NCBI RefSeq assembly: GCF_013618625.1 | Contig: NZ_JABRWO010000001.1 | Coordinates: forward strand, 248,001-312,000 | Length of the DNA: 64,000 nt | Direction of reading: 5' to 3' | DNA from: Bremerella alba | GTDB lineage: Bacteria; Planctomycetota; Planctomycetia; Pirellulales; Pirellulaceae | Shown here: piece by piece, positions 19,313 to 27,920 of the stretch | How the letters are laid out: each line of letters starts with the position of its first letter | Numbering within the stretch: the stretch's first letter is position 1 | Position numbers and translations under genes: made by a program | The notes under the pieces: generated by a model | The model's input: the letters and a program-made list of their open reading frames with translations, nothing else | Told to the model about the DNA's origin: nothing | The model's database searches: none

Positions 19313-22027
19313 ATGAGTGGCACTCAGCCAAGATTCACCGGAAGACGACGCAGACTAAAAACTCACTGGAGCGTGCGTTGGTCAGATATTTTGTCCGAAG
19401 GTGTCATCTCGGTCGGTGGAATTGGTACGATCGTCGCCGTCTGCTTAGTGGCTCTCGTTCTGCTGATGGAGGTTCTTCCGCTCTTTCGCAGCGCATCGAT
19501 CAAACCACTCAACATACGAGAGGTCCCCTGGATCTCTGGCGAAATCGTTCACTTTGAACTGAACGAATATCAAACCATGGGCTGGCTTATCACCAACGAT
19601 GGTACCCTGAAGGTCGTCCGGCTGATTCCACCAGATCCGGAAGATGCCGATGCGAAATCGATGAGCCCACTCGCGTTCGAGGTTGTCAAAGAAACAAAGC
19701 TCTTCGACGACGGTGAAGTCACATCGATCTCGACCTCGACAGGAGAAACCGATTTCGTCTTAGGGATGGACAACGGCAACGTGCGTGTCGGCAACGTCGA
19801 ATTCAAGACAACTTTTGTGGACCCGGTCGAAATCAAGAGTTGGTTTGTCGAACAAACCGACAGCGTTTCGAGCAAGCACTTCTCGCATCCTGGCGACACG
19901 GTTATCTATAACGATGGCGTCGTGCAGATGACGCCCCAGGGTCAGTATCGGGCACAAAATGTCGAATGGACACTCGGAGATCCCGTTGAGGTGAGCGATT
20001 CGGCAATCGTGCTGCTAGATCATCTCCCTCAAGCAAACGCGCGATCGAACCTGGGCGGCAAGTCGATTACATTCGCTGCGATGGACGGCGAAAACACGTT
20101 AAAACTTGGCGTTGTCAACGAAAAGAAGAGTTTACTCACCGGCAAAACCAAACTCGACACCAAGCTCTATGATCTTCCCCCGATACCCGGCAACGACAGC
20201 GTGCCCAAGTTCATACTCATCGATGGTCTTGGAAATAATGTTCTAGCGGTCGAAGAATCGGGACAACTGAGCCGTTACGACATCCGCAACAAAGACAGTA
20301 TCCGTCTCGCCGAAACGGTCGACCTGGTGCCAGATCCCGGCGTCTCGCTCACCGTTTGCGATTGGGTTCTGGGCCGCGAGACATTGTTCGCAGGGGACAG
20401 CCAAGGCAACAGTTCCGGCTGGTTCCAGATTCGCTTATCCGATCGAAACGATGAGAGGTTTTCCCATCGAAATAGTTCGGATGGGTTTGCTCTTGTGCGT
20501 GCCCACGTCTTTCCCCCAGGCCCCGGAGCAGTCAGTGCCTTTGGAGCTTCGTCGCGCAGCCGCATGTTTATTGTTGGATATGCGAACGGTCAGTGCTCGC
20601 TGTTTCATATGACCACGGAAAAGCACGTCGCTGATCTGATGATGCCTGAGGGTGGCCAAGTGGGTCTTGCTCGAATCGCTCCTCGCGACGACGGACTGTT
20701 TATCGAGGCCGGCGACAAGATTGCTCACTTCGCGTTGTCCCCTGGCTTTCCCGATATCACGTTGTCGTCGCTCTTTTTACCGGTTTGGTACGAAGGCTAC
20801 GCCGAGCCGCTAAATATGTGGCAAAGCTCTTCCTCTAAGACGAAGGATGAGTTGAAATTTTCGCTTTATCCGCTCATCTCCGGCACCTTCAAGGCAACCT
20901 TTTACTCGATGCTATTCGGAGCCCCCCTGGCACTGTTAGCGGGTGTATATACCAGCGAGTTCAGCACGCGTCGAACCCGACGGCTTGTTAAGCCAACCGT
21001 CGAAATGATGGCCAGTTTGCCGAGCGTGGTGCTTGGTTTTCTGGCGGCACTCGTGTTTGCGCCGGTCGCCGAGAAGGTTGTCCCAGCGTGCCTGGCGTCG
21101 ATGTTCACAGTCCCGTTTGCAATCTTGCTTGGGGCCTTTTTGTGGCAGATCATGCCGCAAACTTTTACGCTTCGACTTCAGCCCTACCGACTTTGGTTTC
21201 TCACTCCGGTGCTGGTTCTCGGAATCTATCTTGCCTACTGGTTAGGTCCGTCGATTGAACAGTGGCTGTTCCTGGGCAACATCAAACTCTGGCTTGTGCA
21301 TCCCGAGCAAGGCTCTGGGGTGGGCGGCTGGTTGCTGATCTTGATTCCCTTTTGTGTGTTGGTCATCTCTGTTCTGGATGTGTACGTGTTGAATTCGTTT
21401 TGGCGGGGTAGCGTCGCCATGGCACCTCGATTCACCTTCGCGCTACTGAGCCTGGGCAAGTTTTTGCTTTTTTCGCTCGTGACCTTTTCAATGGCCTATG
21501 CACTGGGAACTTTATTAGACCTCGCCGGTTGGGATCCAAGAGGCACCTACATCGGCGAATTTGATCAACGCAATTCCTTGATCGTCGGTTTCGTGATGGG
21601 CTTCGCGGTAATTCCGATCATTTACACGCTGTCCGACGATGCGCTCTCGAGTGTGCCTTCTCACCTGAGATCCGCCTCTTTGGGATGTGGTGCTACCCAT
21701 TGGCAAACGACGGTGCGGATTGTCATTCCGACGGCCATGAGTGGCTTGTTTTCAGCGCTGATGATTGGCCTAGGACGTGTCGCCGGCGAAACGATGATTG
21801 TTCTCATGGCTGGCGGCAACACACCGATCGAGGACTGGAATATCTTTAACGGGTTCCGGACCCTCAGCACCAACGTCGCGATCGAACTGCCGGAAGCGGT
21901 TCAAGGTAGCTCGCACTATCGTGTGCTGTTTTTCTCGGCCTTGGTTCTCTTCCTGCTGACCTTCCTTATCAATACGGTCGCAGAGGTCGTTCGACTCTAC
22001 TTCCGGAGGCGGGCCTACCAACTATGA
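19313..22027 (+). CDS. pstC: PstC-type phosphate permease with large soluble domain
   Basis: The 904-residue protein is about three times the usual PstC length. One N-terminal membrane helix (TIVAVCLVALVLLMEVLPLF) is followed by roughly 450 hydrophilic, beta-rich residues that look propeller-like, then the permease core. The core has GTFKATFYSMLFGAPLALLAGVY, SLPSVVLGFLAALVF and, in the permease loop, LRSASLGCGATHWQTTVRIVIP. ATG 19313 is chosen over a TTG at 19256; neither has a strong ribosome-binding site. It forms the channel with PstA, whose ATG overlaps this stop (ATGA). Long PstC variants exist in other bacteria, so this is an expansion rather than a fusion artefact. Confidence 0.85.
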   Translation: MSGTQPRFTGRRRRLKTHWSVRWSDILSEGVISVGGIGTIVAVCLVALVLLMEVLPLFRSASIKPLNIREVPWISGEIVHFELNEYQTMGWLITNDGTLKVVRLIPPDPEDADAKSMSPLAFEVVKETKLFDDGEVTSISTSTGETDFVLGMDNGNVRVGNVEFKTTFVDPVEIKSWFVEQTDSVSSKHFSHPGDTVIYNDGVVQMTPQGQYRAQNVEWTLGDPVEVSDSAIVLLDHLPQANARSNLGGKSITFAAMDGENTLKLGVVNEKKSLLTGKTKLDTKLYDLPPIPGNDSVPKFILIDGLGNNVLAVEESGQLSRYDIRNKDSIRLAETVDLVPDPGVSLTVCDWVLGRETLFAGDSQGNSSGWFQIRLSDRNDERFSHRNSSDGFALVRAHVFPPGPGAVSAFGASSRSRMFIVGYANGQCSLFHMTTEKHVADLMMPEGGQVGLARIAPRDDGLFIEAGDKIAHFALSPGFPDITLSSLFLPVWYEGYAEPLNMWQSSSSKTKDELKFSLYPLISGTFKATFYSMLFGAPLALLAGVYTSEFSTRRTRRLVKPTVEMMASLPSVVLGFLAALVFAPVAEKVVPACLASMFTVPFAILLGAFLWQIMPQTFTLRLQPYRLWFLTPVLVLGIYLAYWLGPSIEQWLFLGNIKLWLVHPEQGSGVGGWLLILIPFCVLVISVLDVYVLNSFWRGSVAMAPRFTFALLSLGKFLLFSLVTFSMAYALGTLLDLAGWDPRGTYIGEFDQRNSLIVGFVMGFAVIPIIYTLSDDALSSVPSHLRSASLGCGATHWQTTVRIVIPTAMSGLFSALMIGLGRVAGETMIVLMAGGNTPIEDWNIFNGFRTLSTNVAIELPEAVQGSSHYRVLFFSALVLFLLTFLINTVAEVVRLYFRRRAYQL

Positions 22028-24534
22028 GCCAACCTCAGGACAATGCGAACAGCCACGTCAAGAAGTATCAACGCAAGACGCGGCCGGGGCTTACCATTCT
22101 TTCCCAGGGAGAACCAATGATCTGGCTCTCTGGCGGAGCGTTGGCCTTGGCTCTCTTGATGATCTTCGGTCTCTTGGGCCTAATTATCTATCAAGGAATG
22201 GCCAGCTTCTGGCCAGGTCGGCTGTATCTGGTCACGCTGAAAGATGGCTCGGTCTTGATGGGGGAATTGACCGCCGAGGAAGACTATACCGTCAGCCGCA
22301 ACTTGGCAGATCAAAACGAGAACGCGACATCCCCACCGAAGTCATCCCATCGCTGGCAATACCGCACTGATAATTTCGAGTTCCAAGCCCCCCAAAACGG
22401 AACCTACCAATGGGTCACCCAAGACGAGCGTTCCGAGACAGCTCCTACGATGCCCACGTGGGCAATGCTCTTTGAACGCAAGACCCTGGGACGTTTCGTC
22501 GGCACTCCGCATAAGTTCACTATCTCGAAAACTCGCCCTATCTCTTCGGACGAAGATGACCTGAGCGATATCCATTCTTTCTTTGCCAACAACCAATCGA
22601 GCCTGACAGGGCCTGATGCCCAAGACGACGAAGCGCTATCCGCGTGGACGGCAACGCTCGATTCGCTCGAGCAGGAGATCGGATCGATTCAGGACAAGCT
22701 CGATGCGATTCAAGTGGAGAATACCCGAAGCTTTATCACTCAAAATCATCACGGCCAAAAAGATCTTGTCGGGGTCACGGAAACCGGGGAAATCATTCCG
22801 CTTGCTGAAGTAGAAGACAACCAGAATCTGATTGAAATCCGAGAGGTCATTCAAGGACCTCAGGCAACCTACGATGCCTACCAGCAGCACCATGCTTCCG
22901 CCCAAGAAAGCGTTCATACGATTGAACGTATTTCGGAGCATGAAGTCGGTGCGAGCAGCCGAAGCCAGGAAGAGGCCCGACTTCAACTTCGTCAGCAAGA
23001 GCTCACCCACGACGTTTTCGTCGAAGGCCTTGCCAACGAGACCTATAATCTGATGATCTCGTTGAAAGCGATCCAGGCAGACCAACAAAAAGACATTCGA
23101 ATCGTGGAACGGGCAACGCGGCTCCTCGGCAAGGACTCTGCCATGGCGAAGGTCGGCCCAGACCTTGTTGCCGCATTAAACTCTCAGCGAACTGCCGAAG
23201 TATCACGCATCAAAGCCCGGCTCAATGAAATTGCTCAGCTATTAGAGCAGGTCCCCCCCGCAGCCAAGCAAGCCGTATACCACTTTGTTAATGTTCGCTT
23301 TGATGTCGATAACCAGATTGCCGCGATTCAGGAACGGATCAATCAAATCGAGGAGCGCAACAATCGTTTCGGCTTGTTTGCCACCACCGCACAAGGCACC
23401 GAAGCCGAGTTGAAACTAGGAGACATCGTCCGCGCCTTTCCGGCCAATCAACTCGACTGGACAGGTCGCTTGGAAGTCTATTTCGCGAGGTGGGGCGAGT
23501 TTCTTTTTGCTGACCCTCGCGAAGCGAACTCAGAAGGGGGCGTTTTCCCCGCAATTTGGGGCACGGTCGCGATGACCATGATCATGTCGTTGATCGTCGT
23601 ACCCTTTGGCGTCTTGGCGGCTCTGTACCTTCGCGAATACGCCAAGAGCGGCCCGATCGTCAGCATTATTCGCATCAGTATCAACAATTTGGCTGGGGTT
23701 CCCAGCATTGTATTTGGCGTGTTCGGCTATGGCTTTTTGATCCTCGTGGTCGGTGCGTACATCGATGGCGGTCCAGGCAATGCGAACCTACCAAGCATTC
23801 CGAAACTGTGGTGGTGGCTAATGGCCGCCGGCCTGGCCATTGTTGCTTTTACGGCATTTCTCACCACCTCATATTCCCTCGGCAGTCGAAAAGTACTCAC
23901 GCGGATGCGAACCCCTACGCTAGGAATCGCGAGTCTGCTGCTATGGATTTTGGCAACAATCGCATTCATTGCGTTGGTGGCTTTCACGCCGGACTTCCAT
24001 GGTTTTTACCAAGCCAATCTTCCCAACCCAACCTTTGGCAAAGGCGGGTTGCTATGGGCCAGCTTAACGCTGGCGTTGTTGACCTTGCCGGTGGTGATTG
24101 TCGCTACCGAAGAAGCCTTGGCCGCCGTACCCAATTCGCTTCGCGAAGGCTCGTATGGCTGTGGTGCCAGCAAATGGCAAACGATTCGCCGCATTGTGTT
24201 GCCGCATGCGTTACCAGGCATCATGACGGGAATGATATTGGCGATGGCTCGCGGGGCAGGCGAAGTCGCTCCCCTGATGCTGGTCGGCGTGCTCAAGCTT
24301 GCACCAGAATTACCCGTCGACCTCAGCGCACCTTTCGTTCACCTAGACCGAAGCTTCATGCATCTCGGTTTTCATATCTTTGATTTAGGCTTTCAAAGCC
24401 CCAATAGCGAAGCTGCCAAACCGATGGTTTTCACGACAACGTTATTACTGATTACGGTGGTCGCCACGTTGAACCTATTCGCGATATGGCTTCGTGCCCG
24501 ACTTAGAAAACGATTTCATTCCGGACAATTTTAG
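22024..24534 (+). CDS. pstA: PstA-type phosphate permease with coiled-coil insertion
   Basis: The 836-residue protein has an N-terminal membrane helix (ALALALLMIFGLLGLIIYQG) and then about 430 mostly helical, charged residues containing coiled-coil stretches (ATLDSLEQEIGSIQDKLDAI; ARLNEIAQLLEQ). The permease core starts near residue 500 with GTVAMTMIMSLIVVPFGVLAALYLREYA. It has the EAA-like loop LREGSYGCGASKWQTIRRIVLP and ends in several helices. It overlaps pstC by 4 bp. Ordinary PstA is about 300 residues, so the insertion is unusual and lies on the side opposite the ATPase-contact loop. Confidence 0.85.
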   Translation: MSQPQDNANSHVKKYQRKTRPGLTILSQGEPMIWLSGGALALALLMIFGLLGLIIYQGMASFWPGRLYLVTLKDGSVLMGELTAEEDYTVSRNLADQNENATSPPKSSHRWQYRTDNFEFQAPQNGTYQWVTQDERSETAPTMPTWAMLFERKTLGRFVGTPHKFTISKTRPISSDEDDLSDIHSFFANNQSSLTGPDAQDDEALSAWTATLDSLEQEIGSIQDKLDAIQVENTRSFITQNHHGQKDLVGVTETGEIIPLAEVEDNQNLIEIREVIQGPQATYDAYQQHHASAQESVHTIERISEHEVGASSRSQEEARLQLRQQELTHDVFVEGLANETYNLMISLKAIQADQQKDIRIVERATRLLGKDSAMAKVGPDLVAALNSQRTAEVSRIKARLNEIAQLLEQVPPAAKQAVYHFVNVRFDVDNQIAAIQERINQIEERNNRFGLFATTAQGTEAELKLGDIVRAFPANQLDWTGRLEVYFARWGEFLFADPREANSEGGVFPAIWGTVAMTMIMSLIVVPFGVLAALYLREYAKSGPIVSIIRISINNLAGVPSIVFGVFGYGFLILVVGAYIDGGPGNANLPSIPKLWWWLMAAGLAIVAFTAFLTTSYSLGSRKVLTRMRTPTLGIASLLLWILATIAFIALVAFTPDFHGFYQANLPNPTFGKGGLLWASLTLALLTLPVVIVATEEALAAVPNSLREGSYGCGASKWQTIRRIVLPHALPGIMTGMILAMARGAGEVAPLMLVGVLKLAPELPVDLSAPFVHLDRSFMHLGFHIFDLGFQSPNSEAAKPMVFTTTLLLITVVATLNLFAIWLRARLRKRFHSGQF

Positions 24535-24588
24535 ACGGCCATTGAGCATTCGCGTTTCGCCTACCTGGACTAGCAGAAGCCAAACTCC

Positions 24589-25443
24589 ATGAGTCAACCA
24601 CAATCAACCTCTTCAGAAACAAGCCGGCTCGAATTGATCGCCCAGGGGCACGACTTTGCTCCTGTGATGCACGATGCCGTCTTTCACGAAGAAAAGGTTC
24701 TGGAAATCAAGAACTTCAACCTTTGGTATGGAGACAAACAGGCCCTTTTCGATATCAGCATGCCCATTCCCCGAGGTCAGGTAACGGCGTTGGTCGGGCC
24801 GTCGGGATGCGGCAAGTCGACCCTGCTGCGAAGTGTTAATCGGATGAACGATTTAATCGACACCGTTCGTATCCAGGGCGATCTCTTTCTGAACGATCAA
24901 TCGATCTGCGACCGGGGCGTCGACGTGATCGAGCTTCGCAAACGCATGGGCATGGTTTTCCAGAAACCTAACCCATTCCCCATGAGTATCTTCGAGAACG
25001 TCGTCTATCCTTTGCGCATCGACGGCGAACGTAGTCGCAGTGTGCTTGAAGGTGTTTGCGAACATAGCCTCAAAGGTGCCGCGATCTGGAGCGAAGTGAA
25101 GGACCGGCTCCACGAAAGTGGTTTGAGCCTTTCCGGCGGTCAGCAACAACGCCTATGCATCGCACGAGCCATCGCGAGTGAGCCGGAGGTTTTGCTATTG
25201 GACGAACCGTGCTCGGCACTCGACCCAATCGCCACCGGCAAGATTGAAGATTTGATTCGCGAGCTTCGTGGCGAGTATTCGATTTTGATCGTCACCCACA
25301 ACATGCAGCAGGCATCGCGAATCAGCGATTACACCGCGTTCATGTATTTGGGCCGGCTCGTCGAGTACGGCCCGACGGTTGATATATTCACCAAACCCAA
25401 ACTACCAGAAACAAACGCCTACGTGACGGGTCGTTTTGGTTAG
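24589..25443 (+). CDS. pstB: phosphate ABC transporter ATP-binding protein PstB
   Basis: The 284-residue cytoplasmic ATPase has Walker [11 protein letters not shown]-loop [12 protein letters not shown], signature [14 protein letters not shown], Walker [13 protein letters not shown] and the H-loop [11 protein letters not shown]. The QKPNPFP segment is diagnostic of PstB. It powers PstC/PstA. About 35 N-terminal residues precede the usual start of the domain. It lies 54 bp after pstA and is followed by phoU. Confidence 0.95.
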   Translation: MSQPQSTSSETSRLELIAQGHDFAPVMHDAVFHEEKVLEIKNFNLWYGDKQALFDISMPIPRGQVTALVGPSGCGKSTLLRSVNRMNDLIDTVRIQGDLFLNDQSICDRGVDVIELRKRMGMVFQKPNPFPMSIFENVVYPLRIDGERSRSVLEGVCEHSLKGAAIWSEVKDRLHESGLSLSGGQQQRLCIARAIASEPEVLLLDEPCSALDPIATGKIEDLIRELRGEYSILIVTHNMQQASRISDYTAFMYLGRLVEYGPTVDIFTKPKLPETNAYVTGRFG

Positions 25444-25552
25444 AAGCTACGCCTGCTCATTTTGGCGAATGGCCACCAACGAGGATGTCCTGCTGAAACG
25501 ATCGACAACTTCCCGGAACGCTAGCCCTTTAGAACTTCAAGAGCATACTCCC

Positions 25553-26251
25553 ATGACTCGTCACTGGATCCGACAGATCGAAGCCGTTCGTTCGCAATTG
25601 CTTTCAATGGGTACGCATGCCGAAGCCCAGGTTAGCGAGGCGACGAGGGCACTGCATGATCTCGACCGAGAACGGGCCCTCGATGTCATAGCCGAAGATG
25701 ATCAGCTAGACCAAATGGACGTTGACCTTGAAGAAGAGTGCCTGCACTCGATCGCCCTCTTTCAGCCGGTGGCATCGGACCTGCGTCTGATTATTTCTTC
25801 GATGTCAGTGGCGCACGAATTAGAGCGAATCGGTGACCTTGCGGTAAATATTGCCGAAAGCGTGGTTCGACTTCGCGATGGTGGAGCCGCGACCAGCCAA
25901 ATCATTCTGCCGGAATGCCTGAAGCAAGCCAATCATCAAGCAACAGAGATGCTGCGTAAGAGCTTGGACGCTTTCGTTGATGGAAATTCTTCGACGTGTC
26001 GCGACTTAATTTATCAAGACCGAGAACTCGATCGCCTGCATCGCCAGATTTTTCAGTGGCTTAAAGACGGCATCACGAAAAACCCAGCAGATCTGGATTG
26101 GATGATCGAGGTCACCGGCATTTCAAAACATATCGAACGCATTGCGGACCATGTCACGAATATCGCCGAGATTGTCATCTACTGGATCGAAGGCGAAATC
26201 GTTCGCCATCGTCAATCGATCAGCGATGGCAACGAGAACGGCACAAAGTGA
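25553..26251 (+). CDS. phoU: PhoU phosphate-signalling protein
   Basis: The 232-residue all-helical protein has the two-repeat PhoU layout, each repeat with a metal-cluster motif: ELERIGDLAVNIAE and HIERIADHVTNIAE. PhoU links the Pst transporter state to the PhoR/PhoB pathway. An upstream GTG at 25436 is in frame and would overlap pstB, but those extra 39 residues do not resemble PhoU, so ATG 25553 is preferred. The regulator gene follows by 93 bp. Confidence 0.93.
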   Translation: MTRHWIRQIEAVRSQLLSMGTHAEAQVSEATRALHDLDRERALDVIAEDDQLDQMDVDLEEECLHSIALFQPVASDLRLIISSMSVAHELERIGDLAVNIAESVVRLRDGGAATSQIILPECLKQANHQATEMLRKSLDAFVDGNSSTCRDLIYQDRELDRLHRQIFQWLKDGITKNPADLDWMIEVTGISKHIERIADHVTNIAEIVIYWIEGEIVRHRQSISDGNENGTK

Positions 26252-26344
26252 TCTCGCAAACCATCCAATACCCCCAAGGCTTTACTGTTTAGATCTGCTT
26301 CATTTAATCCCCTGTTTCCTTCAACAGAAGTGTGAAGACGAACC

Positions 26345-27079
26345 GTGGCTCAACGCAGCATATTGATCGTCGAAAAAGCAGGTGGGCCGCTCCACACGGT
26401 CGCGCTCAACCTGCAGCAAACAGGCTGTCAGGTCTACTTGGCCAGCGGAACACGTGATGGCCTACAGTATGCCATGGAATTCGTGCCGGACGTAGTTGTC
26501 TTGTCGCGGTCCTTAGCAGAGATGGAAACGGTCGACCTCTGTCGATCGATCTTAAGAAATTTAGGCGAATCTTCGACGCCTGCGATCTTGATTGCTCCTA
26601 CCGGAGGAGACCAAAGCGGTATCGAAGATCCAGCCCACGATTCTCGCTTGGCGGAGTCGCTCGCGTTAGATCTCCTGGCTCAATCGGTCAAAACATTGAC
26701 CTTTCGTGCCCGCCACACCATCGACACCCAAGCCATCTTGGAATGTCATGGGATCCGGCTTGACCCTCGCTTCTCGCTAGTCGAGATGGATGGAAATCGT
26801 CTCGATCTGACTCCTACCGAGTTTCGCCTGCTACAAGCTCTGTTGTCACGCCCTGGGCACGTTCTAACAAGGGCTCAGTTGGAAGACGCCGCAGGCCTTC
26901 CGGCGAAAGACCGAGAGCCTGAGACCGACTCTGAGAACACTAGCAGAACTCGCCGGATCGATGTCCATGTCAAATCGATCCGCGGCAAGCTCGACCGAAA
27001 GGGCCTACTCATCGAGACTGTCCGGGGGGTCGGCTATCGCTTCCGAGAAGCCGCCTGGAACATAAATGCTTTGAACTAA
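26345..27079 (+). CDS. PhoB-like regulator with degenerate receiver domain
   Basis: The 244-residue protein has an N-terminal receiver-like domain (about 1-120) and a C-terminal OmpR/PhoB winged helix (LDLTPTEFRLLQALLSRPG, then DVHVKSIRGKLD and ETVRGVGYRF). The receiver lacks the phosphorylation site. Where a LxLDxxLP strand is expected, PDVVVLSRSLAEM has Ser for the phospho-acceptor Asp. The N-terminal acidic pair is reduced to ILIVEK, and the conserved Lys is missing from LIAPTGG. It follows phoU, so it probably controls phosphate genes, but it cannot be phosphorylated in the usual way. The start is GTG. No histidine kinase gene lies next to it. Confidence 0.85.
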   Translation: MAQRSILIVEKAGGPLHTVALNLQQTGCQVYLASGTRDGLQYAMEFVPDVVVLSRSLAEMETVDLCRSILRNLGESSTPAILIAPTGGDQSGIEDPAHDSRLAESLALDLLAQSVKTLTFRARHTIDTQAILECHGIRLDPRFSLVEMDGNRLDLTPTEFRLLQALLSRPGHVLTRAQLEDAAGLPAKDREPETDSENTSRTRRIDVHVKSIRGKLDRKGLLIETVRGVGYRFREAAWNINALN

Positions 27080-27437
27080 TCCTCTTGCGCCGCAGACCCC
27101 ACCATTGAGGTCGCACCACCCGCAAAATTTCTTTCGCGCAATTTGCATACCCACGTACTTGATGATGAACTCGCGGTTAAGGTATCGTTAATCGCACATG
27201 GTGAAGCTTGTCAGGGTTCTTAACCCCGCGACAATCGACTTCGCCAAGGAAGTCGTGCTAGCAAGTACGGTTGGCAGGCATTGCCAATCGGAACGGATTC
27301 CTCCCAAAAATGGAGAGCGCGACGGACTATCGTGCTATTTTGGGTGTCATTGAAGACCCCGCGACATGGAACGGATTTCCTTCCCGTGATGATTCTCACT
27401 CGATTTGTCGATAGAGAATGGAAGGAAGATAGAAATC
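27080..27437. other. intergenic region downstream of the pst cluster
   Basis: This 358-bp region has no convincing gene. A small hairpin, TTGGCA-GGCAT-TGCCAA, lies near 27270-27286. Short frames here (for example a 50-codon frame from 27199) lack a ribosome-binding site and family resemblance. The end (27421-27430, GAAGGAAGAT) is the ribosome-binding site of the small gene at 27438. Confidence 0.4.
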
Positions 27438-27716
27438 ATGGTCGGTTTGAAAGCGAATATCAGTTTGAGCGGTAAAACCCTTTGGGAACGTCGTGAGCTT
27501 CTACGAAGCCAAGCCAATGTACGATTTGTGGATCCCGAACAGTTTTGTGCTTTAGCGGTCTCTTGCCGCAAGATTACTCGGGCTGACGCATCGGCTGCGG
27601 GTCTCAAGGGCCTGCGCAGCGAAGAAGATGGACTGACGTACTACGTCGAAGAAGAAACGCTAGACAAGTACCGTGACGGGGCTGATGCGCCAGTGACATC
27701 GCTGGAACTCGTTTAG
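27438..27716 (+). CDS. small hypothetical protein
   Basis: The 92-residue soluble protein starts at the ATG preceded by GAAGGAAG at good spacing. It has mixed charge, with LSGKTLWERRELLRSQANV, a Cys-containing core (FCALAVSCRK) and an acidic C-terminus (YYVEEETLDKY). I do not recognise the family. The own ribosome-binding site and a following terminator support a real single-gene unit. The N-terminal GLKANISLSGK could be a beta strand, but nothing suggests an enzyme. Confidence 0.65.
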   Translation: MVGLKANISLSGKTLWERRELLRSQANVRFVDPEQFCALAVSCRKITRADASAAGLKGLRSEEDGLTYYVEEETLDKYRDGADAPVTSLELV

Positions 27717-27729
27717 TCGCCAATCAAAT

Positions 27730-27783
27730 AGGGGCGACCAACGGAAGCCCTAGATTCGTGGCAAATCGGCCAGTCGCCCTTTT
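27730..27783 (+). terminator. intrinsic terminator after the small gene
   Basis: GGGCGAC at 27732-27738 pairs with GTCGCCC at 27773-27779, extended by two weaker pairs and followed by TTTT. The loop is long (about 34 bases). It lies 15 bp after the stop of the small gene. Confidence 0.65.
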
Positions 27784-27920
27784 GCGATTGTGTGCTCAGA
27801 CATCAATAGAAGCTTCCTCACGCTCTCTCTTTGCCAGAGCACCGTCTGAACTTCTCAGGTTTGCTTTTATCTTCCATCACGGCTGCTGACCCTTTGCCAG
27901 CAGCCGGACCGGTAATCCCA

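Noticed and set aside
27199-27351. 50-codon frame after the pst cluster
   Set aside because: There is no ribosome-binding site or family resemblance, and it ends inside a region that looks like leader DNA.
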